From Haliclystus octoradiatus (lineage: Eukaryota > Cnidaria > Staurozoa > Stauromedusae > Haliclystidae): a DNA stretch of 64,000 nt. The notes beneath the pieces are model-generated. The model had not been told where the DNA came from and ran no database searches. It saw only the letters and a program-made list of their open reading frames with translations. Below, in pieces: positions 1 to 11,306 of the stretch; the stretch's first letter is position 1, and every line of letters starts with the position of its first letter. The position numbers and the translations under genes are program-made. The stretch spans positions 20,762,814 through 20,826,813 of the forward strand of contig OU744450.1 in the NCBI GenBank assembly GCA_916610825.1, in the 5' to 3' direction.

Positions 1-956
1 GTTATTTTTTTATCAAACGCCCATAAATCAACATATGCCCTCTTGCCGGGAGTGTTAGAATGGACGGCAAAAGAACTATCTGAAGGCGTGTCAGACGAAT
101 CAGAATCGGAATAAACTACTGCTGCCGCTCTTTCTGAGCGGGATTTAGATTTCGACTTGCTATTACGTTTATCAGATTTCTTATTATCATATTTATGTTT
201 ACTTGATGTAGATGCATCACGGTTATCAAATCTATCACGCGAGTGTGACGACACTTTTGATTTTGATAGACAAACAGAATTAAAATGGTTTAATCGACCA
301 CATTTTGAACACGTTTTACGATATGCAGGACATTTACCTCTTACTTGATTTTTACCGCAATATTTACAATCATCTATGACTGCGTTTGTATCGGATGTAG
401 ATGGCGTTAAAACGGTATCGCTTACCGTTTCGAAAGTAGATATTAAACGCATACATTGATCAATTTCTAAATTATCAATATCTTGTTGTAAAACGAGGCG
501 TTTCGCGTCGTCGTTTTTAATGCCTCTAATCAGTAGATCACGAATTAATAGTTCACCTGTGAGATTTCTGTCTGTATAACCAGATTCCTGATACAATGCT
601 CGTAATTGCTGTAGAAATTCATGTATTGTTTCATCATGTGTTTGTTTCAAATCTAACAATCGACACCGATATTCCAGGTTCCGTCTTTGAGGTTTCAATA
701 TTCGTTCAATTTCGGTAAGCACGTTTGTCGAGTTTTCAACCAGTTGTCCAAATTGACAATTTTTTTTAGCAAATCTTCTGAAATCATCTCCAGCCACGTT
801 GTATAATATAGCCAGTTTCTTTTCTTCTGACTTTTCATCAAGGTCTGTTGCAAGCATATAATTTGAAAATGTTGCCTTCCATTTTGTAAAGCGGTCATAA
901 GCGTTACGTTGTCCAGGGTCAAATTCGGGTGGCAATCGACCGCGAAAAGTAGCCAT
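1..956 (-). CDS. Gag of a Ty3/gypsy-like LTR retrotransposon (cut by window edge)
   Basis: Read on the minus strand, ATG at 956-954 opens a frame of 318 codons with no stop before the left edge, so the 3' part lies outside the window. The protein starts MATFRGRLPPEF, has a helical capsid-like body, and then a nucleocapsid region with two zinc knuckles. The first reads C-K-Y-C-G-K-N-Q-V-R-G-K-C, with Gln where the usual His would be; the second (CSKCGRLNHFNSVC) is a standard CX2CX4HX4C. A Ser/Lys/Arg/Asp-rich linker follows. This layout is that of Gag in Ty3/gypsy elements, which package the element RNA. The frame is fully open, so the copy may be fairly young. Protease and pol would lie to the left and cannot be judged here. 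The family (Mag-like or other) is uncertain. Confidence 0.8.
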   Translation of the reverse strand, partial: MATFRGRLPPEFDPGQRNAYDRFTKWKATFSNYMLATDLDEKSEEKKLAILYNVAGDDFRRFAKKNCQFGQLVENSTNVLTEIERILKPQRRNLEYRCRLLDLKQTHDETIHEFLQQLRALYQESGYTDRNLTGELLIRDLLIRGIKNDDAKRLVLQQDIDNLEIDQCMRLISTFETVSDTVLTPSTSDTNAVIDDCKYCGKNQVRGKCPAYRKTCSKCGRLNHFNSVCLSKSKVSSHSRDRFDNRDASTSSKHKYDNKKSDKRNSKSKSKSRSERAAAVVYSDSDSSDTPSDSSFAVHSNTPGKRAYVDLWAFDKKI

Positions 957-994
957 TCTCACAAATATGAAGAAAATCCTATCAACTGCGCCAA

Positions 995-1213
995 TGTAGA
1001 GTTCTGTATTAACTCTAGCCAGAGAATGGTAACAACAATAAGTAGTCAATTGTATAAAGTCAAAGATATAATTAATAACATACAGCATATAACACTGCTT
1101 GAATAACACTCTATCTAAACTAAATGATTACAAAGCTATTTATACTACACGATTACGAGGTTACATACAAAAGAGACTAATAACTAATTATGCTAATTAT
1201 TATGAATACTACA
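995..1213 (-). repeat. Probable 5' LTR of the gag-bearing element
   Basis: On the minus strand this stretch begins TGTAGTATTC and ends ACTCTACA, the usual TG...CA form. One base later comes TGGCGCAGTTGATAGG, a good candidate tRNA primer-binding site, 38 bp upstream of the Gag ATG. A TATAAATAG box lies inside it. The partner LTR is outside the window, so the outer end (1213) is inferred from the terminal TG only. Confidence 0.5.
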
Positions 1214-1249
1214 AATAGACAAGCAAATTTTGCTTACGAGATGACGTCA

Positions 1250-1352
1250 ACCACTGTATATCATATTTCATAAATCAATGTCTTTAGTCTGTAAATATTT
1301 TTTTTATCATGTGGTTGAAATAAAACTCTATTCTATTCTATTCTATTCTATT
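1250..1352 (+). repeat. Probable LINE 3' end with (TTCTA)n tail
   Basis: A short AT-rich stretch ends in AATAAAA followed by about five TTCTA units (1328-1351). Simple pentamer tails after an AATAAA-like motif are common at 3' ends of 5'-truncated LINEs. No coding part remains, so this is a weak call. Confidence 0.35.
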
Positions 1353-1988
1353 CACTATAGGCACTCATCAAAATATCTCTTTTCAGCCATTGAGTCAATC
1401 AAAATCCAGATATATGTCCGATGCTAAAAATAATAGTAACTTCAATAGTATTTCCATAGCCGGAATTATACCTTCATAGAATTATCTGTATTATCAAATC
1501 TATTGTAAAAAGAATTGTTTTGCATAAAAGATATTTAATTCTATTATTCTGTTGCAGTAGTTTAGATTATATTTAATATTGCTGATTTGAATGATTTGAT
1601 TATTGAAGAAAACGAAGATGTCTACTATATAAGTTTCGTTGACATTCAAACCAAATCAAGCAAATAGAAAAAATAATAATTTTGTAGAGACAAAAGTTTA
1701 AAACATTGCAATCTTGGCACTTCTAGCAAAACAAATACCGTTAGCCTTGCCTGGATGACTTCAAAGTATAAACTCACTTCAGATGCATACGCTTTAAAAA
1801 CAATAACAAGTTAGTATGTACATCAATTTCTTACAAATTAATTGTCGGAAACAGTATCAAGATGCTAGCACAGCACATAAAGGTCCTAATGTTGGTACTA
1901 CAACTTTGCATCATACTCGGAAGCATGTAACAGAACTATATATTGCACACAAATCTACAGTTTTAAATCAAGATATTTAGATGACCAT
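1353..1988. other. Intergenic DNA downstream of transporter 1
   Basis: AT-rich DNA with no convincing ORF, RNA gene or repeat. It probably includes the 3' UTR of the minus-strand transporter gene that ends at 1989. Confidence 0.4.
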
Positions 1989-3344
1989 TCATTCAGGCTT
2001 CAGTAAATGTTTTTTCCTCAAAATCAGAGCACAAGATAATAGACCTGTAATTGTAGCAAACGTAATACTTGTTATTATTGTACTATTAAACCAAAGTGAA
2101 GTAACAAACCCAGAAAATAATATACCAATTGAGCGTGGAATTAATCGAACACCTTCAGAAATTCCTTGCAGCTCAAGAGGTACCAATCTAGCAACTAATG
2201 TTCTACTATGCACAGTATCTATTATCCAAGTCATTGCAATAAGTCCTGCCCATATGTAAGTCAACCATTTTACACCAGGAAAATTGTACATACAAAGTAA
2301 TATACACGATGCCAATGTTGGACCAAATGAAGTAATAACAGTAGAATAATAGACGTCTAGTCTACTACCACATATAATAAAAAACAAGTTGATGATTGAA
2401 TCAGCCATTCCAGTTATGAAATAACAAATTCGAATCTGATCAACACTGAAATTCTCCCATTCAACTCCAACCAATGGGATCAAAGCTTCACATGCCATCA
2501 AAATCATTCCCCAAACAAAAATGCATACATACAACAATAATAAGTTAGGATTGGATAGTAATATAAAACAGCTTCTTGAAAATAAGGTGCTATTTTGAGG
2601 TAAGTTTTGAGGGGTCTGTTTATTGTTTTCATTGTTAATTTCAAGAAGTCTATTACTGTCATATAGATCTGACATCAATGCACTACTTTCAGGATAATTG
2701 TTTTTTGACTTTTCAATATCTTCACTGTTATGCAGAAATGGAATGATCAAAATTTGAATAATTAGCAATAAACCACACGTGAGAAATCCAGGAGCATTTG
2801 TTGAATGAATATAAAAGCCACGAAATTCAAAATTAATATCATTAAGTGCAAAGTTTAATAAAGGGCCAAATGTATTTCCAAGTGCTAGACCAAGATTGAT
2901 AGCACTAATAGCTGTAGTCAAATGACGTGGTTCCACCATGCGTGCCATTTCTGATGTACTGATTGAAGACATACCATGAAAACCACCGCGTATCGTTAGA
3001 CCAAATAGCATAACAAATACATTTGAAGGGATACTGTAGATAAATGTTCCGATAATACCACACGCCGTCGAAAAAGATATCCAATATTTTGCCTTGCCAA
3101 AACGATCACATAAATATCCAAATAATAGTGAGAAAAAAGCTCCGGTGACAGGACTATTAGCTGTTAAAAGTCCTGCATACAATGGAATATTTTGAGCTTT
3201 GATTTCTTTCAGATAGAATACCATCTGAATTAATCGCATGGCGAAGTCCATGCCAAGCGCAAAGTTTAACAATGAATAGATGATGCAGGTGGAATATATT
3301 TTGTAGTTTGCATTTTTGCAACATAATGTTGCAAATCTTTTCAT
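1989..3344 (-). CDS. MFSD8/CLN7-like major facilitator transporter, copy 1
   Basis: An intact intronless frame of 451 aa with about 12 hydrophobic segments in two halves joined by a polar loop (roughly residues 210-265), the major facilitator superfamily plan. An MFS motif-A-like stretch, GYLCDRFGKAKYW, lies after TM2 (about 76-88). The blocks SEMARMVEPRHLTTAIS and MACEALIPLVGVEW match the pattern I know from MFSD8/CLN7, a lysosomal membrane transporter; the substrate cannot be read from sequence. The start is the first ATG and aligns with an internal ATG of the paralogue at 13073-14461. The absence of introns in both copies hints at retroposition or an intronless expanded family. A 155 bp segment (2818-2972) is identical to the paralogue while both sides diverge, suggesting gene conversion. 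Another MFS subfamily is possible. Confidence 0.7.
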   Translation of the reverse strand: MKRFATLCCKNANYKIYSTCIIYSLLNFALGMDFAMRLIQMVFYLKEIKAQNIPLYAGLLTANSPVTGAFFSLLFGYLCDRFGKAKYWISFSTACGIIGTFIYSIPSNVFVMLFGLTIRGGFHGMSSISTSEMARMVEPRHLTTAISAINLGLALGNTFGPLLNFALNDINFEFRGFYIHSTNAPGFLTCGLLLIIQILIIPFLHNSEDIEKSKNNYPESSALMSDLYDSNRLLEINNENNKQTPQNLPQNSTLFSRSCFILLSNPNLLLLYVCIFVWGMILMACEALIPLVGVEWENFSVDQIRICYFITGMADSIINLFFIICGSRLDVYYSTVITSFGPTLASCILLCMYNFPGVKWLTYIWAGLIAMTWIIDTVHSRTLVARLVPLELQGISEGVRLIPRSIGILFSGFVTSLWFNSTIITSITFATITGLLSCALILRKKHLLKPE

Positions 3345-4622
3345 TTGATTATGTATGTTGATTCTACAATTCTAGTCGAGAGCGGACAACTGCGAGCCAG
3401 CGTGTCATGAAATTAGTCGAGTCGTATCCAACATATGAAAGCAAATTGACCATCATTCATACGAGTCATTCTCAAGCGATTCGATGAATTCAAAAGGCAA
3501 ACAACCCTATCTGTAACAATTAAATCCAACAATGCAGGACACTAGTGTTTAAAACCTTGTAGTGTAGATAACAAATCAAGATACATACTTCTGTTAAGTT
3601 AAAAATATTCAAATTGATCTATATATCGGAGCGCGTTTTGTGACGCTTCGAACAAATTTCTTTAACATAAACAAAAATAGCAGTGAAATTAAATGATTAA
3701 ATGCATGAGAAAGCAAGAAACATTATGCTAAAGAAAACTATCTTCAGAATCTTTAGAAATCACTGTCGGAATCATTTAAATGGAAAGAAAGAAAGCATTC
3801 AATTAAGGAAACATACAAACGCATGACTGATCAAATTAAAAACATGTAAAATGCCTGTGTGTTTATTGATAAGTTATGTACGGTGGTTCACAACTGTCAC
3901 GGTACAAACTTTACAGAACGCATAAAACAATAGAAAAAACACACGACATGAACTTATTTTACGACACAAATAAAAAAAGTCACTCGCGAAAATGAGGCTA
4001 TGGTAAGGAGGGCTTGCCTAAGTATCAATTTATGGACTATAGTAAGCAGCTCTTACTGTTGAACAAGGTAATTAAGAAGAAGTTGAAGTATATTGAGTTA
4101 TGGCAAGAAAAGCATTGCACTCAGGAACAATCTAATCGTGACTGGCGGTTGGAGCAATATCAGCTTATCCCTACCTGTCCTCGGTCTTACTCTTAGCACG
4201 AAATACTATCAAATGACCTTCAAACCACTGCCAAGACGCATTAAAAGTAAACAACAAACAAATGATTCAATTTATACCTGTTTACAGAATAACGAAGATT
4301 ATCCTTGGACCATCTTTGATAATACCATCGTTTAATTCGTTTTGGGCTAAGGAATTATGCAGAGAACTTGAGTACGGGGACATGATTTTTGTGAAGGTGA
4401 AAGCTGATCCATAAAGTGGTCCTGCATTACTTAGGATTGGACATGCTATTCAGCCTGCAGTTCGAACGTGGATTGCACAGGTAAATTTTATGCAAAAAGT
4501 AAACAGTGAAATTAAACGACGGTGGAAATTCAGTGGAAATTGGGCAGCATTGCCTATGCAGTCAATCAGAATATGAATTGATGTTGGCATGTGATGCAGA
4601 AAAATAATGTAGTTTAAAATGC
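3345..4622. other. Upstream region of transporter 1 and unassigned ORF fragments
   Basis: 3345-4000 is non-coding; the stretch around 3460-3500 (with CATTCTCAA and ATGAATTCAAA) resembles 14598-14640 upstream of the paralogue, so some 5' flanking sequence may be duplicated. 4014-4450 holds two short overlapping plus-strand frames and a possible continuation in another frame up to about 4410 (containing FWAKELCRELEYGDM). It could be a broken gene or exon remnant, but I do not recognise it. Confidence 0.35.
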
Positions 4623-5612
4623 TTTGCCGATGACACAAAATTATATCACCATCGCTCTGATGACAACAATTTGGATTTTTTAACATCAATCGAGAAGTTT
4701 TGTTCCGGGGCTGAAAAATGGCAACTATCTATCGCTTTTCACAAATGCTACTCTATTTCTTTTGGAAATTTAAAGCTTTCTTCATTTCAATATAATTTAT
4801 CAAATGTTAATTTGCAAGCCGTCAAAGTAATCCGTGATATCGGTTTTCATGTTTCATCGGATTTAAAGCCTAGCGCTCATTGTCGATATATTGCCTCAAA
4901 AGCATATCAAAGATCCTATACTTTGTTGAAAATATTTCTATCAAACGATGCTGCATTATTAACAAGAGCTTACTGCACATATAGTCGTCCGATTCTCGAA
5001 TCCAATTCACCAACGTGGAATCCATGGCTTGTAAATGATATCCAAGCAATGGAAAGGGTGCAGAGATTCTTTTCTCGACAAATTTGCAAACGTTCGACCA
5101 TTCCATATGCATGCTATAAAGATCGATTTAAAATTTTAAATATCCAATCTCTGGAATAACGACGTATATATTTTGATCTTTGTATGACTTTTAAGATAAT
5201 TCATAATCTCGTTATTTAAATTTCAATGATTTCTTTACATTTCGAAATAATATTTATCCATCGCGTGGACATCATCTTCAACTGGTAACAAACGAAAAAA
5301 ACAAATTTTGACTGCAGGAAACATTTCTTCTCCCTCCGCGTTATCAGATTCTGGAACTGTGTGCCCATGGACATTGTTCAATCTTCAAATATATATAAAT
5401 TTAAATCACTTTTATCAAATTTTAATATCTCGTCATTTTGTAAATGTTTTTAATCAAGGCTATACGTAAGTGCTACATTTTTTGTAATCTGTAGCCAATG
5501 CTTGCCTTATTCACATATATAATTAATAATAATTCAACCTATTGTATGTAGGCCCACGCCTATTAGTAACTTTTTTTATATGCTGAATAAAACAAACAAA
5601 CAAAACAAATGG
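4623..5612 (+). mobile_element. 5'-truncated, degenerate CR1/Jockey-like LINE (3' part of pol)
   Basis: The reading frame starts inside the reverse transcriptase at the catalytic FADDTKLY motif (codons from 4623) and runs open to a TAA at 5157-5159. It includes AEKWQLS, the connection region and the RT-thumb signatures SRPILESNSPTWNP and MERVQRFFSRQIC. After the stop, the usual C-terminal blocks of this LINE group (RRIYFDL, RGHHLQL, RVIRFWN) continue with further stops and frameshifts to about 5453. A 3' UTR follows and ends at 5583-5612 in AATAAAACAAACAAACAAAAC. The endonuclease and the first half of the RT are missing, so this is a dead, 5'-truncated copy. The exact clade is uncertain. Confidence 0.8.
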
Positions 5613-6224
5613 TTCTTTCTAGATGAGTTGATCTTTCTACTGGAACTTATAAATAGCTCCGTCCAAAATGTATATATTTGCAAAATTGCAATAATTGTCA
5701 ATTGGATTAATTTCTCGAACATCCATCAAGCAGAAGCAATGAAAACTTTCGTTACATGCTGATATGCTCTTTCCCCGGGCTCTTTGATTTACTTTGGCAA
5801 AATGTATTTCAGAAGCCAGAAGATGATTATATCTGTCGTGTATTATAATTTGAACAGTTATTCGTGTATTTTTTAGTTTCACATAATATATACCGAAACG
5901 TTTTCTTTAATTTACAGAATATCACTCAGCTTTTAATATTTTAGTGTTGGGGATGTAAGTTGAACCATACCCGAGGAGCGGGGAAAGCAACATAATGTAA
6001 CAAATAGAAAATGTTACATTCCCGCTAAATCCAACTGTGCCCCGGGGTTGGGGGCGGGCTATCATTTGACTGGTGCATAAGCCCTCGCTTACTGAGATCA
6101 GTTACAATAGTTGGTAATGTAAGTTTTACACCAGTTTTGAATCTAGTGTTATTCAGTGATCGTGGAGGGGTGGTCAGCGTCACTTATTACCATAAAACAT
6201 GGGATACCTTAGTTTCTATGGGAT
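5613..6224. other. Intergenic DNA with a small hairpin
   Basis: No convincing coding region. Around 5993-6020 an AATGTAACA / TGTTACATT inverted repeat can form a short hairpin, next to an unusually GC-rich stretch (about 6010-6060). The last five bases, GGGAT (6220-6224), are the target duplication of the BEL/Pao element. Confidence 0.4.
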
Positions 6225-6472
6225 TGAAATGTCACTTCAAACTTGTGACTTTGAGAGCTAGGAGCTAGGTTTAATACGCAGTAATAACAACCATGTAATA
6301 CTTTGAACATGAATATAAGTATAATAACATCAAAATGGCTATATAAACTGGTTAAAAACATGTGCTACTACAAAATTGGATATGCCCACCTAACCTCTGT
6401 TTCAAACTGTTATTAAAGAGGCTAGTCAATAATGGCGAATTAAATAAAATAAATTTTCACACTGTCATAACA
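6225..6472 (-). repeat. 3' LTR of the BEL/Pao element (248 bp, 45 bp deletion)
   Basis: Nearly identical to the 5' LTR except for about five substitutions and one 45 bp deletion. In the intact LTR the missing segment lies between two AAAAAC hexamers, of which one remains here. That pattern fits slippage or microhomology-mediated loss. Confidence 0.88.
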
Positions 6473-6528
6473 GTCCTTCTCAGCAAAGTGATTCTAACAA
6501 CGCGTAATATAACATTGACAGTTGAACA

Positions 6529-9500
6529 TCAGTCGTTATTATTGTACTTTTTCTCTACTTTCATTCTCAACACTTGGTCATCTTTCAATTCATCAGCAGT
6601 GGCAATCAGGACCAGTTTATGAATTGGTCTGGTAAAGTAACCCTTCTTTGTTTTGATTTTTACCGTGCGTACCAATCCATCTTTTCCTCCTTTTTTAACC
6701 TCTATAACATAATCACCGACTTGTAAATTTGCCCGAGCATGGTACCAGCGGTTTCTAATATTTAATTGTGGAGGCATGTACTTCTGCCATTCTTTCCAGA
6801 ATACGGTGATTCGGCTTTGCACTAAATCCATTCTTTGTTTTGGATTCAAACGTTCTTGCTGTAAAAGTGGCTGATCTACTGTGATATTGTTCCCATGTAA
6901 AATACTGTTTGGTGTTATAAATCCAGCCTCATCTAATGGGTCGATTGAATTGGATGGAAATAATGGCCTCGAATTTACAAGATATGATACTTCATAAAGT
7001 ATGGTAGACCACTCATCTGGCATCAGTTTTCTATTGTCATCGCTCATAATAAGCTCCATTGCCTTCCTCACACTGCGTATCAATGACTCTACTGCCCCAT
7101 TCATGTGAGATGCAGTAGGTGGATTCCACATCCAATCAAGATCTTTGTTTTTCATATTATTTTCCTTTAAAATTTCATCCCAATTATCAATCATCTTTTT
7201 CCACAATGGTGCTGCACCTGTCAAATTGGTACCTCCGTCTGTGTACATAATGTTTGGTCTGTTTCCTCTAATTGATACAAATCTTCTCATTGCCAAGAGT
7301 AACTTTTCTGTCGTTAGCCCTACTCCTCCTTCTGTTTGGTCATATAAAAGCTCTAGAAGAATTGCACGTGTCGTTAGGCAAGTAAATATAACGACATTTC
7401 CTTGACTACTTTTGTTTCTTGTTAATTTGACTGAAAATGGTCCAAAGCAGTCTGCTGCAGTTGACTCGAATGGAGCTAATTCTTTCATCATGCGAAATGT
7501 CGGTATTTCACCCATCTTTTGTTCTAATAATGGTCTGTTTACAACTCTGCATTCTAAGCATTCTTTGCCAACTGTAAATAGATATCTGGAAATTCCAATG
7601 ATCCAATAGCCATCTGCTTCAATTGCTGCTTGTATCCTACGTTTTCCTCCATGTCCAGTCTTTGTATGGTAATGTGATGCTATCTTTTTGCAATGTTCCC
7701 TTTTGGTACAATGATTGGTGCAACTGCTTCTTTGGGTAGCCAGGTGATTTTGCCAAGACGTCCACCAACTCTGTAAACTAGATCATCATTATCTAAGGTT
7801 GGACAAAGTTTTTTGTATGTCTTACTGTTGAAATCTACATTCTGCTGTAAGCTTTGCATGATGATATTACCAGACTTTTCACCATTTCCCAGTTCTTTCT
7901 CAACTGCAGATATGGCATCTGGCCAGGTGAGTTGTTTCTCTGCAATTGTTAATATCTTTTGGGTCTTCAACACATCTAGTTTCACCATTGCCAATTTTGC
8001 ACATTTTTGCTTAATCTTCGATTTCTTCTTTTTGCCAGTTGTATCCATTCTAACTTCTTTATCTTCTTCATCTTGACTGGACAGCAGAAGTTCAGAAGGC
8101 CAGTTTTCTTCATCTTCTTCCAAGAATTTTGGTCCCTTCTTCCATTATTCAAGTTTGTCAAGTGGTATTGGCTTTGTGAGTTCATCTGCTGGATTCATCG
8201 GGCCAGGAACATAACGAAAGTGCTCAGGCGACAACGTTTCTTGAATTTCGGAAACTCTAGCTTGCACAAATGCTTTAAATTTCTTTGAGCTTGATCTTAT
8301 CCATTGTAATGCAGTTAGTGAATCCGACCAACATGTGACTTTCTCAATCTTTGTCTTCAAAGACTTCATAACCAAATCTACCAATCTTGTCATAATTACA
8401 GTACCAACCAGCTCAATACGTGGAATACTTCGCATTCGTAATGGTGTAACGAGAGCTTTGGCACAGACAAATACAATTTTGAAAGTTCCATCTACCATTG
8501 GCCATCTTAAATATATTACAGCCCCATACGCGTCTAAACTTCCGTCAGAGAATGCATGAACTTGAGGGACATCCATTGCAGAACCAGGCTTTAGACATCT
8601 TGCAGTGATGATGTCATCGATTGGTTGTAGGTCATTCAGTCTTTTCTTCGATAATTCTTGTTCTTCATTTGGTAGCATGGCATCCCATCCAACTCCTCTC
8701 TCCCCGAGCTTCTGTAGTTCAATTTTTGGACCAATAGTTACAGCAGCTTCAAATCCAAATGGATCCCAGATTTTTGCTAATTTGCTCAAGATAACTCTCT
8801 TTGTGATTACTTCAGGAGCATCGCTTCTGCTTACACCAAGTTTGATAGTGTCTTCATCTTTGTCCCACAAATGACCCAATATTTTCACTTTTCTTTCATC
8901 TTTCTGTTGATCAATTGTTTCCAATTCTTTAACATTGGAATGCCAGCCTTTAACTTTGAATCCACTTTTTTGTAATACGTAGTCAACTTCTACGATTGTT
9001 TGTTTAGCTCCTTTGATGCTTTGATTCGATGTAGCGATATCGTCAACATATATGTCATTTTGTTTTGCTGCTTGTAAAGTGTCAATAAATATGGATTTCC
9101 AACAGAAGTAGTCTTTTAAATCACCATTCCATGTGTCAGGCTGAATTGCTCCAAGACGTACAGAACTTTTGTCTTTTGCTTTAACTTTGGATAGTTCAAG
9201 AAATATTTTTTGATTGAAATCATTCACATCCTTTTGACCTTGTGCTAATTCAGTGAGCTTGTTCAATGCATCACTGATATCACTTACATTACTGTTACTA
9301 CTTTTGCCAAATTCTGAAACTGATTCAATTGCAACAATTTCTTCTGTTACAAGATTATCTGTACTGTTTGTATTTACTTCTACTACATCGTCCTTCTCTT
9401 TATTAGATTTGTCTTGTGCATTGATACTTTCAACACATACAGTTTTGTCTGTAATCATAGTTTCTGCAATAACAGTTTTTTCTTTTAAACTTAATGTAGC

Positions 9501-9885
9501 TAAAAGTTCTTCATGTTGTCTTTGCCTTTCTCGCTCAGACCTTATGATTCTTTGTTCTTCTTGAGATTGTTGCACAACAGCTTTCTTAATTCTGGCCATA
9601 CACAATCTTCCTGAAGTTAAATCACTTTTGTATTTTGAAACTAAATCTTCATAATTTTCAGTTTCTTCCTCTTGTATTGTGCCCAAAGTTGTGGCATTCT
9701 GAATATATTCCTTTGTGCACTCTTCAAATTTCTCCACAAGGGCATTAAATTCCTTCCACAAGTACTCTAGAGCATCAATATCTAGCTTCTCATCAATTTC
9801 CAGATTAAAATTCTCTCTAGATCTTAGTAGTTTTTTCTCAACTTTGTTAACTTTTTTGAGATCTTTCTTGTTGAATTCCAGTCAT
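6529..9885 (-). pseudogene. BEL/Pao gag-pol pseudogene with deleted gag-protease-RT segment
   Basis: Minus-strand open stretches 9761-8145, 8123-7680 and 7515-6529 belong to one gag-pol. The first carries a coiled-coil, Glu/Lys-rich Gag N-terminus and a Gag WNGDLKDYFCWKSIF block, then jumps directly to the RT core at NDIYVDDIA. The rest of Gag, the protease and the first part of RT are therefore gone, in frame. RNase H follows (AFSDGS, PRIELVG, CWSDS). A TAA at 8147-8145 interrupts the frame; the same frame then continues to a TAG at 7682-7680, which appears to result from a one-base change in an A-run near 7685-7690. After that the zinc-binding HHCC region and integrase core are readable, with the DDE residues present (AADCFGPF, MYTDGGTNL, GAVESL). 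The ATG at 9885 also lies one base out of frame with the downstream Gag. Confidence 0.85.
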
Positions 9886-9921
9886 GTTTAACTTCTTTAT
9901 AGTAAACCTTTCGTTTTTAAC

Positions 9922-10214
9922 TGAAATGTCACTTCAAACTTGTGACTTTGAGAGCTAGGAGCTAGGTTTAATACGCAGTAATAACAACTATGTAATACTT
10001 TGAACATGAATATAAGTATAATAACATCAAAATGGCTATATAAGCTGGTTAAAAACGAGTGTCTCACTCCTATCTTGAGCTCACAAATTAACATAAAAAA
10101 CATATGCTACTACAAAATTGGATATGCCCACATAACCTCTGTTTCAAACTGTTATTAAAGAGGCTAGTCAATAATGGCGAATTAAATAAAATAAATGTTC
10201 ACACTGTCATAACA
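9922..10214 (-). repeat. 5' LTR of the BEL/Pao element (293 bp)
   Basis: Full-length LTR in minus orientation with TG...CA ends. It includes a TATATA stretch near 10036-10042 and the 45 bp segment (10057-10101) missing from the other LTR. GGGAT follows directly at 10215. Confidence 0.9.
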
Positions 10215-10301
10215 GGGATCAACAACCTCCCCATTCTAATCACTCTTCAATTAGCCTTAAGCGCTAGAACCACATGGCATAGAACATATATGTAAATCTA
10301 A

Positions 10302-10590
10302 ATAAAAGCAATTTGGGAAGCATATGCGGTAGAGGTTGAGCAAAAACTTATCCAATCAAAAAACCGTAATGAACTACCAGGAGAAATGGATAAAGCTCAA
10401 AAATTGCTACGCTGTGTACTGTTGAATCCAGAAGCACATCATATCCCCATTGGCAGACACAAACTGAATATGAATCATATTGCTAGTGAAACAGCTACAC
10501 TTATTAGAGAAAGAGATAGTCTACATTACATGAATCCTATATCATCGAACATCGCAATATTGAAACTTACGAATATATATTTATTCTATT
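10302..10590 (+). pseudogene. Unidentified coding-like fragment
   Basis: An open plus-strand frame starts after a TAA at 10299-10301 and runs past 10590 into the adjacent hairpin repeat, where any coding sense ends. It encodes a soluble, charged segment (AIWEAYAVEVEQKL, MDKAQKLLRCVLLNPEAHHI, TLIRERDSLHYMNP) with a composition unlike random translation. It begins 87 bp beyond the BEL/Pao element, so the insertions on both sides may have broken an older gene or transposon. I do not recognise the family. Confidence 0.35.
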
Positions 10591-10599
10591 TAACAATTA

Positions 10600-11306
10600 G
10601 ACAACGAGCCCGAGTTGGCTACCGTCGAATAGTCACCGAGGTCCTCCGAGGTGACTATTCAGGACGGTAGCCAACAAGGGCGAGTTGTCTGATTGTTTTA
10701 ATAGAAACCAACTAGTGGTACAAGCCAAACACATAAAAAGAAATAAATTCAACCATTTATTCGCTCCTTGCATAATTAACTTTTAATACAACCGTCAATC
10801 AAAGGCATCCATGACGACTGCAGCGTCGTGATTTGGAGGATGAATTTTAATTTGACTTGATTCAGATTTAATTTTTAAAACAAGAAAAGTTGGGTATTGA
10901 TACTGGATACAAATTTACAGCCCCACAACATAGCAGCAAACTTGAGCAAGGTAACTATTGAATATCTAAAAATACATAAATGTTTGCAGTTTGTAGTATA
11001 AACATTTGTTGTTTATAAACTTTTGCTGACTAGTGAACTAATTTATATCTGCAATAAAGTAGTGACGAAAAAATTGCGAGAAGATTGTTAAATAAGATTA
11101 AAATTAAACAACTTCATCTCATATTTTGTTGCCTGCTTTGTTTTCTCGGTCACGGAATTTATAAGACTCGACTCGTATAAAATTGATTCAAAAAAATTTG
11201 CGAATCGCTTGTTTACTTTAGAATTTTGCGAGGGAACTTGCCAGCGTTCACTATGAGAAAATAGTGAACGATTGAGCAACCAATCAGAATGCAGATCATC
11301 GAATAG
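10600..11306 (+). repeat. Hairpin-headed repeat, copy A (~710 bp)
   Basis: The first 90 bp (10600-10689) form a strong imperfect hairpin: a left arm starting GACAACGAGCCCGAG and a right arm ending GGGCGAGTTGTC, sharing TTGGCTACCGTC and GAATAGTCACC in inverted form. The following ~610 bp align along their length with copy B, in the same orientation. The short minus-strand frame 11088-11279 has a counterpart in copy B, but with indels, so I read it as chance. Probably a non-autonomous mobile element of unknown class. Confidence 0.7.

Larger units (their letters stand above)
6225..10214 (-). mobile_element. BEL/Pao LTR retrotransposon, internally deleted and non-autonomous
   Basis: Two LTRs starting TGTTATGACAGTG and ending GACATTTCA (minus strand) bound 3990 bp. 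The element is flanked by GGGAT at 6220-6224 and 10215-10219, a 5 bp target-site duplication that fixes both ends. The inside encodes a BEL/Pao-type Gag-Pol with a large internal deletion and at least two further lesions. The LTRs differ by about five substitutions over the shared length plus a 45 bp deletion in the 3' LTR, so the insertion is moderately young. A purine-rich stretch precedes the 3' LTR; I could not find a clear TGG-type primer-binding site after the 5' LTR. Confidence 0.9.
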
